Source: Thiosulfatimonas sediminis (lineage in GTDB: Bacteria > Pseudomonadota > Gammaproteobacteria > Thiomicrospirales > Thiomicrospiraceae). From it: a stretch of 64,000 nt of DNA. The stretch covers positions 124,001 to 188,000 of the forward strand of contig NZ_AP021889.1 of the NCBI RefSeq assembly GCF_011398355.1, in the 5' to 3' direction. Within the stretch, counting starts at the first letter, position 1. Every line of letters starts with the position of its first letter. The position numbers were made by a program, and so were the translations under genes. This document shows, piece by piece, positions 24,792-32,588 of the stretch. The notes beneath the pieces were generated by a model. The model ran no database searches and had not been told where the DNA came from. It saw only the letters and a list, made by a program, of their open reading frames with translations.

Positions 24792-25820
24792 TTAAATTCG
24801 GTCAACTAAGACAATGCCGATCGCGAATTTCTGGCCATAATGTTGCATATCAATCAGGCTGTCACCATATCCATTAAAGTATTGGACGTAGCCTTTGAAA
24901 CGGCGATTTATCCGGCGAGTGTATTCAAGTTGTATTGAGCCGTAAGTGTTTATTTGGTAGCGGTTGCGCACGGTTAGGGCAAATGTTCGGTCTTTCCATT
25001 TATAGGCAGCTTCAAGTTCGTAGTCGCCCAGATATTTTTGATAGTCAAAACTGTTATCGAATTCATCCTGCTCATCAAAGCGTTGCCAAGTCTTAACACT
25101 TAAATAGCTATTTTTGTGTTGCAGTAAGCCTTGCACGAAGAGGCGGTTCCAGCCACGTGATAGCGTCCCTGTTTGGCCATTCGACTGATGGTTTACACCG
25201 AACATCATTTTGTGCAAGTTAAAGTCCAAAATATCGACATTGGCATCCCATTCGACCCAAACTTCCGGCTCATGATTGGTTTCGCGGAAAGGGATTGAGT
25301 CTTGGTCATCAAAAAATTGCCAAAAAGAACGGTTCGTGTAAGCAGCGTAAAAATCGAATGATTTATCAAGCAGCAGTAAGTCTTTGTAGAGCGGAAATTT
25401 AAAGCTCAGTTGAAATTGCAATTCCTGATTTTCAAAAGCCAGATCTTTTCCCGACTGGCTTTCGAAAGGGGCTTGATTGATTGGGGTTTTGTAATAGGCA
25501 AAGGCCGCATAATTAATCCGATGCGGGGTGATGACAAATGGGTTTTTTTCGGTCACTTCTTCGTTAATGCGTCTTTGCGTCAAGGGCTTCAGCGCATTTT
25601 GAGCGGCACGACATTGGGCGCGCACTTCACCAAGAGTTGTGCTGTCCGCTTGGCTTAACAAAGCTTTTTGTAGGCAAGCGTTATAGTGCATTTCAGGATT
25701 GTTTTCGATCAGTAGACTGTCGGTTTGCGCCATCGCATTTTGGCTAAGGCAGGCAAGCAGCGGCACCATGGCAGACATCCAAATTTTCCGTAATACTGGT
25801 ACTTGATTACTCTGCTGCAT
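24792..25820 (-). CDS. pldA: Outer-membrane phospholipase A1 (OMPLA)
   Basis: 342 aa. A signal peptide ends near residue 31 (QNAMAQ). The catalytic region reads YTNRSFWQFF (161-170), FRETNHEPEV (178-187) and GVNHQSNGQ with His211 and Ser213, then SRGWNRLF; these match the OMPLA catalytic triad and calcium site. OMPLA is a 12-strand barrel, active as a calcium-bound dimer, that hydrolyses phospholipids in the outer leaflet. It starts just 27 bases after the flavin reductase stop on the same strand. Confidence 0.92.
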   Translation of the reverse strand: MQQSNQVPVLRKIWMSAMVPLLACLSQNAMAQTDSLLIENNPEMHYNACLQKALLSQADSTTLGEVRAQCRAAQNALKPLTQRRINEEVTEKNPFVITPHRINYAAFAYYKTPINQAPFESQSGKDLAFENQELQFQLSFKFPLYKDLLLLDKSFDFYAAYTNRSFWQFFDDQDSIPFRETNHEPEVWVEWDANVDILDFNLHKMMFGVNHQSNGQTGTLSRGWNRLFVQGLLQHKNSYLSVKTWQRFDEQDEFDNSFDYQKYLGDYELEAAYKWKDRTFALTVRNRYQINTYGSIQLEYTRRINRRFKGYVQYFNGYGDSLIDMQHYGQKFAIGIVLVDRI

Positions 25821-25847
25821 GGTTTGCCCTTTGGCGTAAAGCCGTCA

Positions 25848-26522
25848 TTAACTCACAAAGTGTTCGGCTTTTAAACCGGCTTTTGTAAAGGCTTCTTTGG
25901 CGGTTTGTACCATTGGCCAAGGACCGCATAAGTAAACTTGGAATTTTTCCAGACTTGGATGGTCTTGTAACACTTGTTGGTGAACCAGGCCGGTTTTGCC
26001 ATTCCAATTATCGCCATCATCAGAAATCACCGGAATATACTCGATGTTCGGATGCTTCTGGCTCAAGTCAATCATCTGTTGGTGCATATACAAGTCGGAC
26101 TGACAACGAGCACCCCAGTAGAAATGAATTGGCATGGCCGCTTGTTTGCGAATCAAGGCTTCTAATAGTGCCTTCATTGGCGCAAAGCCGGTGCCACCGG
26201 CAACGAAGATCGCCGGCAGGTGGTTGTCGGCAAGCTGCATTTGTTCTTTTGGGCCTTCGATAATTAATTGATCGCCGGCTTCTAAGGCAAACAATCTCTG
26301 CATCCATTCGCTTTGGTCATGATCACGAATATGGCATTCGATCAAACCGTCTTCACGAGGAGCGGCGGCAATCGAAAATGGCTTTAGCTCGTCTTCTTTA
26401 AAGCCGAGCATAATGTACTGCCCGGCATGATATTGCATCGGCTGTTGTGGTTTTAGAATCAGATTAATAATCGTTGGATTATAAAACTCTTTATGCACCA
26501 AAGTCACTGTGTGTACAGACAT
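25848..26522 (-). CDS. FAD/NAD(P)H oxidoreductase, Fre/LuxG-like
   Basis: 224 aa, close to the Fre size. FAD-binding segment KPFSIAAAPRED (residues 47-58), NAD(P)-binding GGTGFAPMKALLE (about 109-121), and C-terminal YLCGPWPMVQTAKEAF. It may reduce free flavins with NAD(P)H or pass electrons to an unknown partner. No ferredoxin domain is attached. Lies between xthA and pldA, same strand. Confidence 0.82.
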   Translation of the reverse strand: MSVHTVTLVHKEFYNPTIINLILKPQQPMQYHAGQYIMLGFKEDELKPFSIAAAPREDGLIECHIRDHDQSEWMQRLFALEAGDQLIIEGPKEQMQLADNHLPAIFVAGGTGFAPMKALLEALIRKQAAMPIHFYWGARCQSDLYMHQQMIDLSQKHPNIEYIPVISDDGDNWNGKTGLVHQQVLQDHPSLEKFQVYLCGPWPMVQTAKEAFTKAGLKAEHFVS

Positions 26523-26546
26523 GGAAATTCTCTTGTTTTTATCGGA

Positions 26547-27368
26547 TTACAGATCGAACTCTGTCCAGATCGGCGCATGGTCGGATGGTTTTTCCATACC
26601 GCGCACCGCATAGCCAATTTTGCTACTGATTGCCTTGGCATTGAGTGTTGCGGTGGCTAAAACGGTGTCGATCCGCAGGCCGCGTTTGGGCTCGCGGTCA
26701 AAGCCTTTTGAGCGGTAATCAAACCAGCTAAATCGATCATTCACTTCGGGATGGAGGCTGCGGAATGTATCAATCAGTCCCCAATTGCATAATTCAGCCC
26801 ACATTGTGCGTTCTTCTGGCAAGAAACTGGTTTTACCATCACGCAGCCAGCGTTTTCGATTGTCTTCACCAATGCCAATATCCAAATCGGTTGGAGAGAT
26901 GTTGAAATCACCGATGACCGCGATGTTCTGCTCCGGTGAGCAGTCGTCGTTTAGATAAGTCATCAGGTCAGCATAAAATTTTTGTTTGGCCGGGAATTTA
27001 ACCGGATGGTCGCGATTTTCACCTTGTGGAAAATACCCGTTGATGACACGTACCTCATTGCCATTCGGTAAGATAAAATCACCGATAATCATGCGCTTTT
27101 GAGACGCATCGTTGTCGGTTTTCCAGCCTTTTTGCAATGCTTTAAGTTGAATATCATTGCGATACAGCAACGCTACACCATAGTGGGTTTTTTGTCCCAT
27201 AAATTCGACTTTAAAGCCCATGGCTTCGATTTCCTCAATCGGAAACTCGTGATCCTGAACCTTCGTCTCTTGCAAGCCGATAATGTCCGGTGCAATTTGT
27301 TCATTCAATGCTGCCAATTGGTGAAGTCGCAAGCGCACGCTATTGGTATTAAAAGAGACAATTTTCAT
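26547..27368 (-). CDS. xthA: Exodeoxyribonuclease III
   Basis: 273 aa. The exonuclease-endonuclease-phosphatase motifs are intact: NSVRLRLHQL, GLQETKVQDHEFP, VINGYFPQGENRDHPVKFPAK, IGDFNISPTDLDIG and the terminal SDHAPIWTEFDL. It is an AP endonuclease and 3'-5' exonuclease in base-excision repair. It starts a minus-strand run with the flavin reductase and pldA. Confidence 0.95.
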   Translation of the reverse strand: MKIVSFNTNSVRLRLHQLAALNEQIAPDIIGLQETKVQDHEFPIEEIEAMGFKVEFMGQKTHYGVALLYRNDIQLKALQKGWKTDNDASQKRMIIGDFILPNGNEVRVINGYFPQGENRDHPVKFPAKQKFYADLMTYLNDDCSPEQNIAVIGDFNISPTDLDIGIGEDNRKRWLRDGKTSFLPEERTMWAELCNWGLIDTFRSLHPEVNDRFSWFDYRSKGFDREPKRGLRIDTVLATATLNAKAISSKIGYAVRGMEKPSDHAPIWTEFDL

Positions 27369-27510
27369 AATTTTTCCAATGACTTAGATTCAAAATGTTC
27401 GCTTAAATTATTGCGCCAAGATTATAACGGAAATTGCTTTAATCAGGGAAAAACTCCTTCCTGCTTGGTTTGGTTATGTTGTTTGGTCGTGATAATCCGG
27501 CAAGCATCCC

Positions 27511-27567
27511 CCTGCTCAGTCAGATTCTTCCGTGCTTGAAGCCATTTGGACTTGTTCTGTATCTTCA
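27511..27567 (-). repeat. MITE-like repeat copy, one end only
   Basis: On the minus strand from TA (27568-27569): TGAAGATACAGAACAAGTCC, then AAATGGCTTCAAGCACGGAAG and CTGAGCAG. It matches the left half of the 9130 and 43634 copies. The other end is not recognisable in 27370-27510. It lies between xthA and the rhodanese gene. Confidence 0.65.
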
Positions 27568-27666
27568 TAAGTAAAATACCGACTAATTCATTGAAGCGGC
27601 GCTGAAATACCGCGTTAAATTGAGTATCATTAGCATAATCATTCAATCATAAAACAGGAGTGGAAG

Positions 27667-28092
27667 ATGAGTAAGGGATTAATGGATTATGTTCAAGCGG
27701 CGATGGCCGAGATTAACAAAGTCGATGTTGAGGGCGCAAAAGGCTTGGTTGCCGAGGGTTATAAAGTACTGGATGTGCGTGAACCAGGAGAATATTTAAT
27801 GGATGCGATTCCGGGTGCCTTAAACGTGCCGCGTGGTGTATTAGAGCCAGCCGCAGACTTAAACTATCCAGGTGCAAATCCAGCATTACGTGATGGGCGT
27901 GAAGACAACTGGTTAGTCGTTTGTAAATCTGGAGGCCGAGCGGCCTTAGCCACTCAAACCCTTCAAGAGATGGGGTTTGCGAATGTGGTCAATATGGTTG
28001 GTGGCATGGATGCATGGATTCAAGCTGGTGGTGCCACAGAGGTGCCATCGGATGAAAACTCGACCGTCGTGCTAAAAGAGCCTTGTCTATAA
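27667..28092 (+). CDS. Rhodanese-like protein
   Basis: 141 aa, one rhodanese domain. LDVREPGEYLMDAIPGALNVPRG is the typical CH2A-type segment, and the active-site loop is CKSGGRA (Cys86). It may carry sulfane sulfur as a persulfide; the real acceptor is unknown. No signal peptide, so cytoplasmic. GGAG stands before ATG. Single gene with a terminator. Confidence 0.9.
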   Translation: MSKGLMDYVQAAMAEINKVDVEGAKGLVAEGYKVLDVREPGEYLMDAIPGALNVPRGVLEPAADLNYPGANPALRDGREDNWLVVCKSGGRAALATQTLQEMGFANVVNMVGGMDAWIQAGGATEVPSDENSTVVLKEPCL

Positions 28093-28114
28093 GGCCGTAC
28101 TATTGCAAAGACAG

Positions 28115-28147
28115 ACCCCGTAGTCGTTTGGTTTCGGGGTTTTTTTA
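28115..28147 (+). terminator. Terminator of the rhodanese gene
   Basis: ACCCCG (28115-28120) and CGGGGT (28135-28140) followed by seven T. Confidence 0.8.
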
Positions 28148-28267
28148 TGCGTGCTGAGTGGTAGAAAATTGCTTTAACAGCGCGCTTAAACAGCAGGTTT
28201 GCGCGGCAAGTCTACAAGTTTTTGATAAGATAAAGCGTTTTTAAATTTTAGCGAAGAGAAGAGTTGT

Positions 28268-29125
28268 ATGAGCCACGTGTATCGTTTGGTGATTTCTTGT
28301 CCCGATCAGGTTGGGATTGTTGCCTCAGTTGCCCAATATATCGCCGATCTTGGCGGCACGATTGTTGAGGCCAACCATCATACTGATGCGGCCAATAACT
28401 GGTTTTTTATGCGCCATGAAATTTTGGCAGGTTCTTTACGCGGCGGGCTGGATGCGTTTGCTCAAGGCTTTAAAAAACTTGCCGATGCTTTTGAGATGCA
28501 ATGGCATATTTCTGATTCCGCCAAACCTAAGAAAATCGCGCTATTTGCATCTAAAGAATCGCATTGTTTAGCCGATTTACTGCACCGCTGGCACGAAAAA
28601 GAACTGCCAGGCGAAGTGGTCTGCGTCATCGCTAACCATGACGATCTGCGCTCAATGGCCGAATGGTATCAAGTGCCGTTCCACCATATTCCAGTGACAC
28701 CGGAAACCAAACCGCAGGCCTTTTCTGAAACGGAACAACTGGTTGAACAATACGGTGCGGAAGTCATTGTATTGGCGCGTTATATGCAAATTCTGCCACC
28801 GCAGATGTGTAAGGACTACACAGGGCAAGTGATTAATATCCATCACTCGTTTCTACCGTCATTTGTCGGTGCGCGCCCATACCATCAAGCGAGCGAACGC
28901 GGGGTAAAACTGATTGGTGCAACCTGTCACTATGTGACCGAAGTGCTCGATGCCGGCCCGATTATCGAACAAGACGTTATCCGTATCAGCCATGCACACA
29001 GTATTGACGATATGAAACGCCTAGGGCGCGATGTCGAGAAAACCGTATTGGCGCGTGGTCTTCGCTTCCACCTAGAAGACCGTGTCCTGATTCACGGCAA
29101 TAAAACCGTCGTGTTTGATGTTTAA
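28268..29125 (+). CDS. purU: Formyltetrahydrofolate deformylase
   Basis: 285 aa. An N-terminal ACT domain (YRLVISCPDQVGIVASVAQYI, residues 4-24) precedes a formyltransferase-fold domain with INIHHSFLPSFVGARPYHQA and GATCHYVTEVLDAGPIIEQD. PurU releases formate from 10-formyl-THF and balances one-carbon and glycine pools. Full length. Followed by a perfect terminator. Confidence 0.95.
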   Translation: MSHVYRLVISCPDQVGIVASVAQYIADLGGTIVEANHHTDAANNWFFMRHEILAGSLRGGLDAFAQGFKKLADAFEMQWHISDSAKPKKIALFASKESHCLADLLHRWHEKELPGEVVCVIANHDDLRSMAEWYQVPFHHIPVTPETKPQAFSETEQLVEQYGAEVIVLARYMQILPPQMCKDYTGQVINIHHSFLPSFVGARPYHQASERGVKLIGATCHYVTEVLDAGPIIEQDVIRISHAHSIDDMKRLGRDVEKTVLARGLRFHLEDRVLIHGNKTVVFDV

Positions 29126-29150
29126 AAACGAGACACGTCTAAAAACACAA

Positions 29151-29176
29151 AAGCCCCAGATTTGGGGCTTTTTTTA
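29151..29176 (+). terminator. Terminator of purU
   Basis: AAGCCCCA, GAT, TTGGGGCTT (29151-29170) followed by T. Confidence 0.88.
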
Positions 29177-29204
29177 TTGGTGATAGCGTAGTTGTGCTTA
29201 ATTG

Positions 29205-29240
29205 GAGTCAGAATAAAGTTATTTAATTTTACTCTGACCC
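29205..29240. repeat. REP-like palindrome at the edge of the AT-rich islet
   Basis: GTCAGAATAAA (29207-29217) pairs with TTTACTCTGAC (29228-29238), with GAG and CCC flanks. The GGGTCAGAGTAAAATT motif on the minus strand resembles sequences often found next to REP-associated tyrosine transposases. No transposase gene is in the window. Confidence 0.5.
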
Positions 29241-29391
29241 TGGTTATTCAATGGGTATTCAATCACTTTCATCTATTTAATTCACTCAAACTCAGCATTG
29301 CGAAGGGTTTGATTTAACCGAAAACACGGTCTAAAAACAGTGGTTTCAAATCGTCGATTTTTAAAACATAATCGAGTCTGACGCTATTTCT

Positions 29392-29784
29392 TTACTTAAA
29401 AAACAGCTCTGCTTTAAATATGCCTTTTTCTCGCCAACTGCGTAAAAAACCTGATCGTAAATTGCCCGAAACACTAGATTCAGCTGTAAATTTTTCTGCT
29501 TTCCAATGCTTAGTGTCTTGTGAGCCATTTGTGTAATAAAGTGTTATATAACAATGTTTGTTATGGATTAATTCTTTTTTGAACTGCTCTTCACTTAAAC
29601 CTGAATAGTCAATCTCAAGATTAACGGCTTCCTTTATTTTCTTGATATTTTTAATTGGTTTGAAACCGTTTTCTTCATAGCTATTTAAAATTTTTTCTAT
29701 TACATTTGCAGGTGTGTCAAAGCCTTCAGCATGGCATTTTAATCGGTCATATAAGTTGTCAGAAATTCGGATTACTTGACTCAT
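29392..29784 (-). CDS. Putative DNA-binding protein with RHH-like N-terminus, unknown
   Basis: 130 aa, AT-rich, unlike its neighbours. Residues 1-38 (MSQVIRISDNLYDRLKCHAE, then TPANVIEKILNSYEE) look like a ribbon-helix-helix or antitoxin-type DNA-binding end. The rest (CYITLYYTNGSQDTKHWKAE, then SGFLRSWREKGIFKAELFFK) is unrecognised. A strong promoter with a palindrome between its -35 and -10 boxes lies just upstream, as expected for an autorepressor. No toxin partner is seen. Likely acquired DNA between purU and tmcA. Confidence 0.6.
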   Translation of the reverse strand: MSQVIRISDNLYDRLKCHAEGFDTPANVIEKILNSYEENGFKPIKNIKKIKEAVNLEIDYSGLSEEQFKKELIHNKHCYITLYYTNGSQDTKHWKAEKFTAESSVSGNLRSGFLRSWREKGIFKAELFFK

Positions 29785-29817
29785 GGTTAACTCTTTTTTA
29801 ATTAATAGCTAGGATTT

Positions 29818-29845
29818 ATTGTAACCATGTTACCAAATATGTCAA
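29818..29845 (-). promoter_or_regulatory. Promoter and palindromic operator of the 29392-29784 gene
   Basis: On the minus strand: TTGACA (29840-29845), a 16-base spacer and TACAAT (29818-29823). A palindrome GTAAC-CAT-GTTAC (29821-29833) overlaps the -10 box. A repressor bound there would block polymerase. An inverted repeat AAGCAATGG/CCATTGCTT at 29899-29925 lies further upstream. Confidence 0.55.
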
Positions 29846-29987
29846 TTTTGGTTTCAGCGCATAACGCCGCCATAAATGGTTAGTAATAGTTTGCTAAGAA
29901 GCAATGGTGTTAGATTCCATTGCTTGCGAAATTCTTATTTTTTGCGAATAAAAATATAGAATACATTTATTGCTGTATTTAATGAAT

Positions 29988-32123
29988 TTAAGCGTTTATT
30001 TGAAGGCGTTTTAAAGCGTCTTGAAAGCCTTGTTCCGCTTGTTTTTTGCCTATCAGTTTATGCGTTTCGACTAGCTCTGCCCAGCTGAGTTGTTTTAGCA
30101 GTTTGTCGGTTAGTAGCGATGCTTGCTTGCTTTCTAAGTTGCTAAGTAATGCTGGGTTTTGCAGTAAAAATTGCTTTAAAAAGTAACTTGAGGTGGTGAA
30201 AGGACGTTTTCCGTTTAGGTAGTCTTGAATGATTTCTGCGGTGTTGATTTCGGTTTCGCTGTTTGCAAAGTTGCTGGTAATTAATGTCAGTAAACGGCTA
30301 TCAAGTTGTTTGAGTTCGTCGTTCAGCAGCATCGGCAGTTGTTGTTGGAACTGTTGTTGAATCTGTTTTAGTGATTCAGCTTGTTCGCTAAGGGCTTGAT
30401 AGACCACGAGGTTATAGGTGCCGCTGGCTTTATCGCGTTTACAACCGAGGTGTAGTGGTTGCATTCCCTGTTGTATCCAAAAGCGAGTTAAGTCGTTTTC
30501 TGCACCGAAACTGCTGCTAATAAAGTCGATCTGTTCTGTTTGTGCCTGTTTTTGCCATTTCTCCACTAGCATTGAACCAATCCCTAAACTCTGCCATTCG
30601 GGTTCGATGGCAATGCGCATTAAACGCCAAGATTGCATGCTTAAAGCATCGCTAAAAGCATATTGACGATCTAAAAGTTGCGGCACAAGATGTCCGTGAA
30701 TTTTACTTTCATTGCCTGTTAAACCGCCTTCCTCTTGGCTGAGTAAAACGCCAATCGTTTGCTTTTGATAGCGTGTTACCCAAATACGGTTTGGCGAGTT
30801 GAGTAACTGTTGCAAATCATTCGGGCTGGTTTGGTAGTGTGCCTTAACTAAAAGCCCGAAAATCGCATCCAAATCGGCAAGCCGTTGCGTTTTGCTCAGT
30901 TCGTTTATCTCTAACTGCATCAATGCGGCTTGCGGGCAGTCCGGCAATGTTGGCGCGTCATTATCCGCTTGTAAAAGCAGGGCTTGGTTAATCGCGGCTT
31001 CTAAAGGGTCTTGATTATTCCAGCGTAGCGGCTGCTTAATGTGCAGGCGTTTCCAGTCTGGTGTTAGTTGGTTAAGGGTTTTGGTAAAACGCAATTCAAA
31101 ACCGCGACCGGAACCTTCATAGCCATGTAGCGTGGTGGCAAAGACCATGCGGTGATAGCTTTGCAAGAGCGAGGTCAGTAATGGCGTCGGAATCTGCGCC
31201 GCTTCATCAATCAACAATAGATCGCATTCAACGCGGTTTAAATTCAGATAGTCGGGTGCGTAAAATTTAAGCTGTTTTGTTTCGCCTTGGTATTCAAAAC
31301 TTAAGCAATCGCCGTGTGTTGAAATAGTGCTGATTTGTTCTGAAATGTTCTGTTCTAGCCATCTCTGAGCATGAAAAAAGGCATTGTGCGCTTGTTCAGG
31401 TAGGCTGGCGCTGATGGCGATATGGGCCTTGCCTTGCAGCAAGGCTTGCACCGCTGCCAATCCTAAAGCGGCACTTTTACCGCGCCCGCGGTCGGCGCTG
31501 AGTACCAACGGGCGTTTACGATGCCCAAAAGCGACTTTGAGAATCTGCGTAATCGCTTGGTTTTGCTCACGGGTCGCCGCGCCACTATCGAATTCAGTTA
31601 AGGCATTTTCGCTTTGTACTGAAGTGGTTTGGCAAATAAGTTGCGTTTGCTCGCCATGCTGTTTTAACCAAGTGCTCTGTTTTTGCCACGAGCTAGCTAG
31701 ATGACGATAAAACCACGGTTCGAGTTGTTGTGGTTGCAGAGGGGTATTGAGAAAACGGCTGTCTTGCGGATTGGCGATTTCCGGCCAAGTGGGCGGCATA
31801 ATTAAAAACAGCCCACTGCCGGCTTGTAAAAGCCCGGCAACAATACCGAGCGTATTGGCGCTAAGGCCGTCGTTTAAATCAATTGCCGCGCCAGCGAACT
31901 CTTTACCAAGCTGGTGTTTCAGGTTTTGCGGATTGGCAGAAGTCCTTGCTGAATCGCTTGGTGCATTGCCAATAATCAGAGAATTTGTGGGCAGATGCGG
32001 AGTAATGATTTGCCACGCCCAATCCGTTGAGCCTTGCAGTATTACAAGGTCACGATGACGGTTGCGGGCGAGGGTAGCAAGGTGTGCCTTAAGAAAAGCG
32101 TCTGGATCGGCGAGGGTATGCAT
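29988..32123 (-). CDS. tmcA: tRNA(Met) cytidine acetyltransferase
   Basis: 711 aa. An N-terminal domain leads into a RecD-type helicase module (Walker A DRGRGKSAALG, DEAH-like LLIDEAAQIPTPLL) and a GNAT acetyltransferase domain (RIAIEPEWQSLGIGSMLVEKW), with a C-terminal tRNA-binding part. TmcA makes N4-acetylcytidine at the wobble position of elongator tRNA-Met using acetyl-CoA and ATP. Its ATG overlaps the msrB stop by one base (TAATG), so the two are probably coupled. Confidence 0.94.
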   Translation of the reverse strand: MHTLADPDAFLKAHLATLARNRHRDLVILQGSTDWAWQIITPHLPTNSLIIGNAPSDSARTSANPQNLKHQLGKEFAGAAIDLNDGLSANTLGIVAGLLQAGSGLFLIMPPTWPEIANPQDSRFLNTPLQPQQLEPWFYRHLASSWQKQSTWLKQHGEQTQLICQTTSVQSENALTEFDSGAATREQNQAITQILKVAFGHRKRPLVLSADRGRGKSAALGLAAVQALLQGKAHIAISASLPEQAHNAFFHAQRWLEQNISEQISTISTHGDCLSFEYQGETKQLKFYAPDYLNLNRVECDLLLIDEAAQIPTPLLTSLLQSYHRMVFATTLHGYEGSGRGFELRFTKTLNQLTPDWKRLHIKQPLRWNNQDPLEAAINQALLLQADNDAPTLPDCPQAALMQLEINELSKTQRLADLDAIFGLLVKAHYQTSPNDLQQLLNSPNRIWVTRYQKQTIGVLLSQEEGGLTGNESKIHGHLVPQLLDRQYAFSDALSMQSWRLMRIAIEPEWQSLGIGSMLVEKWQKQAQTEQIDFISSSFGAENDLTRFWIQQGMQPLHLGCKRDKASGTYNLVVYQALSEQAESLKQIQQQFQQQLPMLLNDELKQLDSRLLTLITSNFANSETEINTAEIIQDYLNGKRPFTTSSYFLKQFLLQNPALLSNLESKQASLLTDKLLKQLSWAELVETHKLIGKKQAEQGFQDALKRLQINA

Positions 32124-32521
32124 TATTCCGGAATAAAGTCCAGTGATGCGGAGTTGATGCAGTAACGCAGTCCGGTCGGTTGCGGGCCATCTGGGAAAAC
32201 ATGGCCTAGATGGCTATCGCATTTGGCGCAGCGTACCTCGGTACGAATCATTCCGTGCGAATCATCGCGCAATTCGCGTATCACGCTTCTACTGATCGGT
32301 TGCCAGTAGCTCGGCCAGCCGGAGCCGGAATCGTATTTGGTTGCGGAACTAAAGAGCGGCGTTCCGCAACAGGCGCAGGTATAGGTACCTGCGGCTTTGT
32401 TATCCCAATATTTTCCGGTAAAGGCGCGTTCGGTGCCGCCACAGCGACAGATTTGATACTGTTCTGGATTGAGTTTTTCACGCCAGGTTTGATCGTTCGT
32501 ATTGTTAATTGGTTTATCCAT
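32123..32521 (-). CDS. msrB: Peptide methionine-R-sulfoxide reductase
   Basis: 132 aa. Zinc cysteines are in CACCG (Cys49, Cys52) and CAKC (Cys98, Cys101); the catalytic Cys121 is in [11 protein letters not shown]. It repairs the R form of methionine sulfoxide with thioredoxin as reductant. No signal peptide. First gene of the msrB-tmcA pair, divergent from mnmC. Confidence 0.96.
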   Translation of the reverse strand: MDKPINNTNDQTWREKLNPEQYQICRCGGTERAFTGKYWDNKAAGTYTCACCGTPLFSSATKYDSGSGWPSYWQPISRSVIRELRDDSHGMIRTEVRCAKCDSHLGHVFPDGPQPTGLRYCINSASLDFIPE

Positions 32522-32588
32522 GTTACACCTCCCGTGATGCGGTTTCAGCCATTATAATAGCGAGAATTTTTTTAAGAAAATATTGAGC

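Noticed and set aside
29855-29875. attC-like core (GTTATGCGC on the minus strand) suggesting an integron cassette
   Set aside because: Only one core-like string; no paired partner or imperfect palindrome of attC type, and no integrase nearby.
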